A stretch of DNA of 9,453 bases from Aquabacter sp. (GTDB taxonomy: Bacteria; Pseudomonadota; Alphaproteobacteria; Rhizobiales; Xanthobacteraceae): positions 1-9,453 of the forward strand of contig JASBUY010000311.1 in assembly GCA_030147645.1 (NCBI GenBank), in the 5' to 3' direction. Every line of letters starts with the position of its first letter. Positions within the stretch are counted from its first letter, which is position 1. Shown here piece by piece: positions 6,931 through 9,453 of the stretch. A program made the position numbers and the translations under genes. The notes beneath the pieces are model-generated. The model was given only the letters and a program-made list of their open reading frames with translations. It did not search any database and was not told the DNA's origin.

Positions 6931-7692
6931 TCAGTCCTCCCCGTCCGTGCCGATATAGGCTTCGCGCACCTTGGGGTCGCGCCGCACCTCGCTCAGAGGG
7001 CCTTCCGCGATCTTCTCGCCGAAATTCAGCACCACGACGCTCTCGCAGATGCTGTCCACGAAGTGCATGTCGTGCTCCACCACCAGCAGGGTGACGCCCT
7101 TTCGGGCGAGCGCCTTGAGATGATCGCGCAGGGCGTTGGTCTCGCTGGGATTGAGCCCGGCAGCGGGCTCGTCCAGCATCAGGACGCTCGCGCCGGCGAG
7201 CGTGGCGCGCACCAGATCGATGCGCTTGCGCACGCCATAGGGCAGCGCGCCGACTGTCTCGTCCGCATAGGCTTCAAGCCCGCTTTCCGCGAGCGCCGCG
7301 CGCGCCTCCCGCTTCCAGCGATGGTTGGGGATCAGGCGATAGGGGGTCAGCAGCGCGCCGAGGGAAGAGGCGCGCACGTGCTGGCCCACCAGCAGGTTTT
7401 CCAGCACCGAGAGGTGCGACATGAGGCGGATGTTCTGGAACGAGCGCGCGACGCCGGTGGAGATGCGCCGGCGCGAGGCCATGTGCGTCACGTCCGTCCC
7501 GATCACCGTGATGCGTCCGGCATCGACGCCATAGACGCCGGAGACCAGATTGAAGACCGTGGTCTTGCCCGCCCCGTTGGGGCCGATCAGGGCCGTGGTG
7601 CGGCCCTTGGGCACCTCGAAAGAGAGATCGCGGATGGCGCGCACGCCCGCGAAGGATTTGGAGAGGCCGGAAACGGACAAGGCGGCGCTCAT
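6931..7692 (-). CDS. livG: Branched-chain amino acid-type ABC transporter ATP-binding protein LivG
   Basis: A 253-residue ABC ATPase. Walker A is GPNGAGKTT (37-45) and the Q-loop Gln86 is in VARSFQNIRLM. The signature region is LPYGVRKRIDL (150-160), a degenerate form of LSGGQ as is usual in LivG. Walker B is VLMLDEP (170-176) and the H-loop is His207 (VVEHDM). The C-terminal PKVREAYIG is typical of the Liv/HAAT ATPases. The start is ATG 7692, which overlaps the livM stop as ATGA; GGAGGG seven bases upstream (- strand) supports it. The frame stays open far upstream to 8355, but that part is antiphase to livM and reads as glycine/arginine-rich noise, so it is not part of the protein. LivG pairs with LivF to power import. 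Confidence 0.95.
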   Translation of the reverse strand: MSAALSVSGLSKSFAGVRAIRDLSFEVPKGRTTALIGPNGAGKTTVFNLVSGVYGVDAGRITVIGTDVTHMASRRRISTGVARSFQNIRLMSHLSVLENLLVGQHVRASSLGALLTPYRLIPNHRWKREARAALAESGLEAYADETVGALPYGVRKRIDLVRATLAGASVLMLDEPAAGLNPSETNALRDHLKALARKGVTLLVVEHDMHFVDSICESVVVLNFGEKIAEGPLSEVRRDPKVREAYIGTDGED

Positions 7693-8525
7693 GGCGTGAC
7701 CCTCCGGCGGCGGAAGACGCGCAGCAGCGAAGCGGTCACGAGGCCCTGGGGTCGCACCGCCATGAACAGGATGATGAAGGCCGCGAACACCGCATAGCGC
7801 CATTGGTCGGAGGCCCGCAGCACTTCCGGGACCAGGGTGAAGAAGGCCGCGCCCACCAGCGGGCCCCATACCGTCTGGGTGCCGCCGAACAGCACGTAGA
7901 GAACGGTGAAGACGGAGAGCAGCACGTTGAAATGCTGGGCTTCGACGAAATTGTAATGATGCGCGTAGAGCCCGCCGCCAAAGCCCGCCACCGCGGCGCC
8001 CAGCGCAAACGCCGCCACCTGCATGCCGCGCACCGAGACGCCCAGAAGGTCCGCCACCGTCGGATCGCTCTTGACCGCCGTGAGGCACAAGGCGAAGCGG
8101 GTGCGCGAGACATAGAGCATCAGCACCACCACGCCCGCCGCCGCCGCCCAGACCACGCCGGGCGTCGCATAGTCGGAGACCGGATAGCCGGCCGCCCCGC
8201 CAACCACTTCCAGATTGAGGAAGACGGCGGAAATCACCTGTCCCAGCGCGAAGGTCGCCATGGCGAGATAGATGCCGTGGGTGCGCAACACCGGAATGCC
8301 GATGAGGACGCCCATTCCCCCGGCCAGCATCGAGCCGAGCGGGATGGCCGCCCACATGGACCAGCCATATTCGTTGGTGAGGAAGGCCGAGGCATAGGCG
8401 CCGATGGCCATGAAGCCGGCGATGCCGAGATTGAGCTGGCCGGCCGCCAATGGCAGATAGACTGCATAGGCCGCCATGACATTGAAGGCGAGGACCACCA
8501 GGACGCCGGTGAGATAGCCGCTCAT
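7689..8525 (-). CDS. livM: Branched-chain amino acid-type ABC transporter permease LivM
   Basis: A 278-residue inner-membrane permease (BPD_transp_2 family) with about eight hydrophobic segments. Family marks are AAGQLNLGIAGFMAIGAYASA near residues 27-47, FALGAAVAGFGGGLYAHH, and GGTQTVWGPLVGAAFFTLVPE, the loop that docks the ATPases. The tail is strongly basic (RVFRRRRVTP), as expected for a cytoplasmic end. It is at the short end for LivM, lacking the N-terminal extension found in many homologues, but all core motifs are present. The start is GTG 8528 or ATG 8525. GGGAG is 5 or 8 bases away respectively; I chose ATG 8525, which overlaps the livH stop as TGATG. It forms the channel with LivH. 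Confidence 0.94.
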   Translation of the reverse strand: MSGYLTGVLVVLAFNVMAAYAVYLPLAAGQLNLGIAGFMAIGAYASAFLTNEYGWSMWAAIPLGSMLAGGMGVLIGIPVLRTHGIYLAMATFALGQVISAVFLNLEVVGGAAGYPVSDYATPGVVWAAAAGVVVLMLYVSRTRFALCLTAVKSDPTVADLLGVSVRGMQVAAFALGAAVAGFGGGLYAHHYNFVEAQHFNVLLSVFTVLYVLFGGTQTVWGPLVGAAFFTLVPEVLRASDQWRYAVFAAFIILFMAVRPQGLVTASLLRVFRRRRVTP

Positions 8526-9397
8526 CACAGCTTCTCCCGGCTGGCGGGACGGCCCAGCAGGCCCTGCGGCCGCAGGATCAGGATCAGCAGCAGCAGGCCG
8601 TAAACCGTAATGTTCACCACATCCGCGCCGATGAAGGAGATGGACAGGACTTCCGCAAGGCCGATGAGCAGGCCGCCCAGCACTGCGCCCCAGATGGAGC
8701 CCATGCCGCCCACGATCATGGCGGCGACGCCCTTGAAGCCGATGCCCTCGCCCATGAAAGGCGAGACCTGCTGGTAGTTCACCGCGAACAGGATGCCGGC
8801 AAAGGCCGCCAGCAGCGCGCTCGCCACGAACAGCTGCGGCACGAGGCGGGCGATGTCGATGCCCATGAGCAGCGCGGTCTCGCGGCTCTCCGCCACCGTG
8901 CGGATGCGCCGTCCCGCATTGGTCGCGGCCAGGAAGCGCGAAAGCCAGAAGACCAGCGCCAGCGACACCGCGAGGGACGCCACCTGCGCCATGCCAATGA
9001 CGAGCCCGCCCACACGGAAATTCATGTCCGGGAACAGCGCCGGAAAGGCCTGCTGGTCCGAGCCATATTGGATGAGGACCAGATTCTCCAGCAGCACCAG
9101 GAAGCCGAGGGACGAGACAAGCGGCACTTCCGGGTCCCCGCTCTGCATGCGCCGATAGGCGAGCCGCTCCACCAGGAGGGAGACAAGGGCGGCGGCGAGC
9201 AGCGCCACGGCGAAGGCGAGGAACCAGGGCCAGCCCAGCTTCATCATGCCGAAGCTCACCATCCCGCCCACCATGAACAGGCCGGGCAGCGAGAAATTGA
9301 GGAAGTTCAGCACCCCGATGGCGAGGGTGAAGGCCACCGCCACCAGCATATAGATGGCGCCGAGCATGAGGCCGTTGACGATCTGCTGAGCGAGCAT
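8525..9397 (-). CDS. livH: Branched-chain amino acid-type ABC transporter permease LivH
   Basis: A 290-residue inner-membrane permease of normal length. The N-terminus (QQIVNGLMLGAIYMLVAVAFTLAIGVLNFLNFSLPG) is the classic LivH opening. Hydrophobic stretches lie roughly at residues 10-30, 36-52, 58-76, 92-110, 132-156, 185-207, 222-252 and 262-282. The ATPase-docking segment AMIVGGMGSIWGAVLGGLLIGLAE and the ending LILRPQGLLG are conserved. ATG 9397 is the first in-frame start; the frame is open to the window edge but contains no other ATG, GTG or TTG. No close Shine-Dalgarno is seen (GGAG is about 14 bases off). This is the first visible gene of the - strand operon, which may begin here or with a gene beyond the window. 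Confidence 0.95.
   Translation of the reverse strand: MLAQQIVNGLMLGAIYMLVAVAFTLAIGVLNFLNFSLPGLFMVGGMVSFGMMKLGWPWFLAFAVALLAAALVSLLVERLAYRRMQSGDPEVPLVSSLGFLVLLENLVLIQYGSDQQAFPALFPDMNFRVGGLVIGMAQVASLAVSLALVFWLSRFLAATNAGRRIRTVAESRETALLMGIDIARLVPQLFVASALLAAFAGILFAVNYQQVSPFMGEGIGFKGVAAMIVGGMGSIWGAVLGGLLIGLAEVLSISFIGADVVNITVYGLLLLILILRPQGLLGRPASREKL
8534..8538 (-). promoter_or_regulatory. Ribosome binding site of livM inside the livH 3' end
   Basis: GGGAG on the - strand lies 8 bases before ATG 8525 and 5 before GTG 8528. The spacing and codon type favour ATG 8525 as the livM start. Being inside livH, it implies coupled translation of the two permeases. Confidence 0.55.
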
Positions 9398-9453
9398 GAG
9401 GTCGCGCGGGGCTCCGGAAGGCGGGAGAAGGCGCCGCGCGCCGGCCCGATGAA
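9398..9453 (-). other. Start of the region upstream of livH
   Basis: Only 56 bases are visible. They are very GC-rich, hold a small GGCGC-CGC-GCGCC hairpin (9430-9442), and show no promoter, operator or convincing ribosome binding site. Any operon promoter or upstream gene lies beyond the window. Confidence 0.3.

Noticed and set aside
7213..7243. Degenerate ABC signature (LPYGVRKR) in LivG as a possible defect
   Set aside because: LivG-type ATPases normally carry a degenerate L-x-Y-G form here, and the Walker and H-loop residues are intact.
7693..8355. Extension of the livG frame upstream, giving a 474-residue protein
   Set aside because: It is an antiphase reading of livM, rich in Gly/Arg as GC-rich shadow frames are. 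The ATGA overlap and the ribosome binding site fix the start at 7692.
9430..9442. GGCGC-CGC-GCGCC hairpin upstream of livH
   Set aside because: A 5-bp stem of pure G/C is common by chance in DNA of this composition; no T run or operator features accompany it.

Overview
The window is dense, GC-rich coding DNA (roughly two thirds G+C by eye) with tight gene spacing, ATGA/TGATG stop-start overlaps and strong AAGGAGG-type ribosome binding sites. With the protein families present, this points to an alphaproteobacterium of the Hyphomicrobiales. A Xanthobacteraceae relative (Xanthobacter/Azorhizobium/Ancylobacter type) is my best guess, but that is inference. I see no tRNA, rRNA, CRISPR array, transposase or phage gene.

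Left part, + strand (1-3409). The window opens inside a small cupin gene (ends 227), followed by a clean intrinsic terminator (242-265). Next is an amidase-signature hydrolase (280-1641) with its Lys/cis-Ser/Ser triad intact and a probable terminator after it (1671-1699). A 222-base gap holds an AT-rich patch and a 47-base imperfect palindrome that looks like a dispersed intergenic repeat. After the gap comes a GTG-started, 514-residue SAM-dependent methyltransferase with a methyltransferase regulatory (PKMT-type) middle domain (1865-3409).

Right part, - strand (9397 down to 3482). This is one apparent operon in the order livH - livM - livG - livF - periplasmic binding protein - DUF2848 protein - GntR/FCD regulator. 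Together the first five genes make a complete branched-chain-amino-acid-type (HAAT) ABC importer. Between the binding-protein gene and the DUF2848 gene lie two strong hairpins in tandem (4937-4979 and 4896-4935), which probably make expression of the binding protein exceed that of the two distal genes. The operon converges on the methyltransferase gene at about 3410-3481.

How it may work together (inference): the importer brings in a small amino-acid-like, amide or ureido compound. The amidase and the DUF2848 protein, whose sequence reads like a divergent fumarylacetoacetate-hydrolase (FAH) fold enzyme, would process it, perhaps with the cupin. The FCD-domain regulator would sense the substrate or an intermediate. 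The methyltransferase looks like an unrelated neighbour lying between the two halves. No single part is exotic; the point of interest is the unassigned catabolic module and the DUF2848 enzyme in it.
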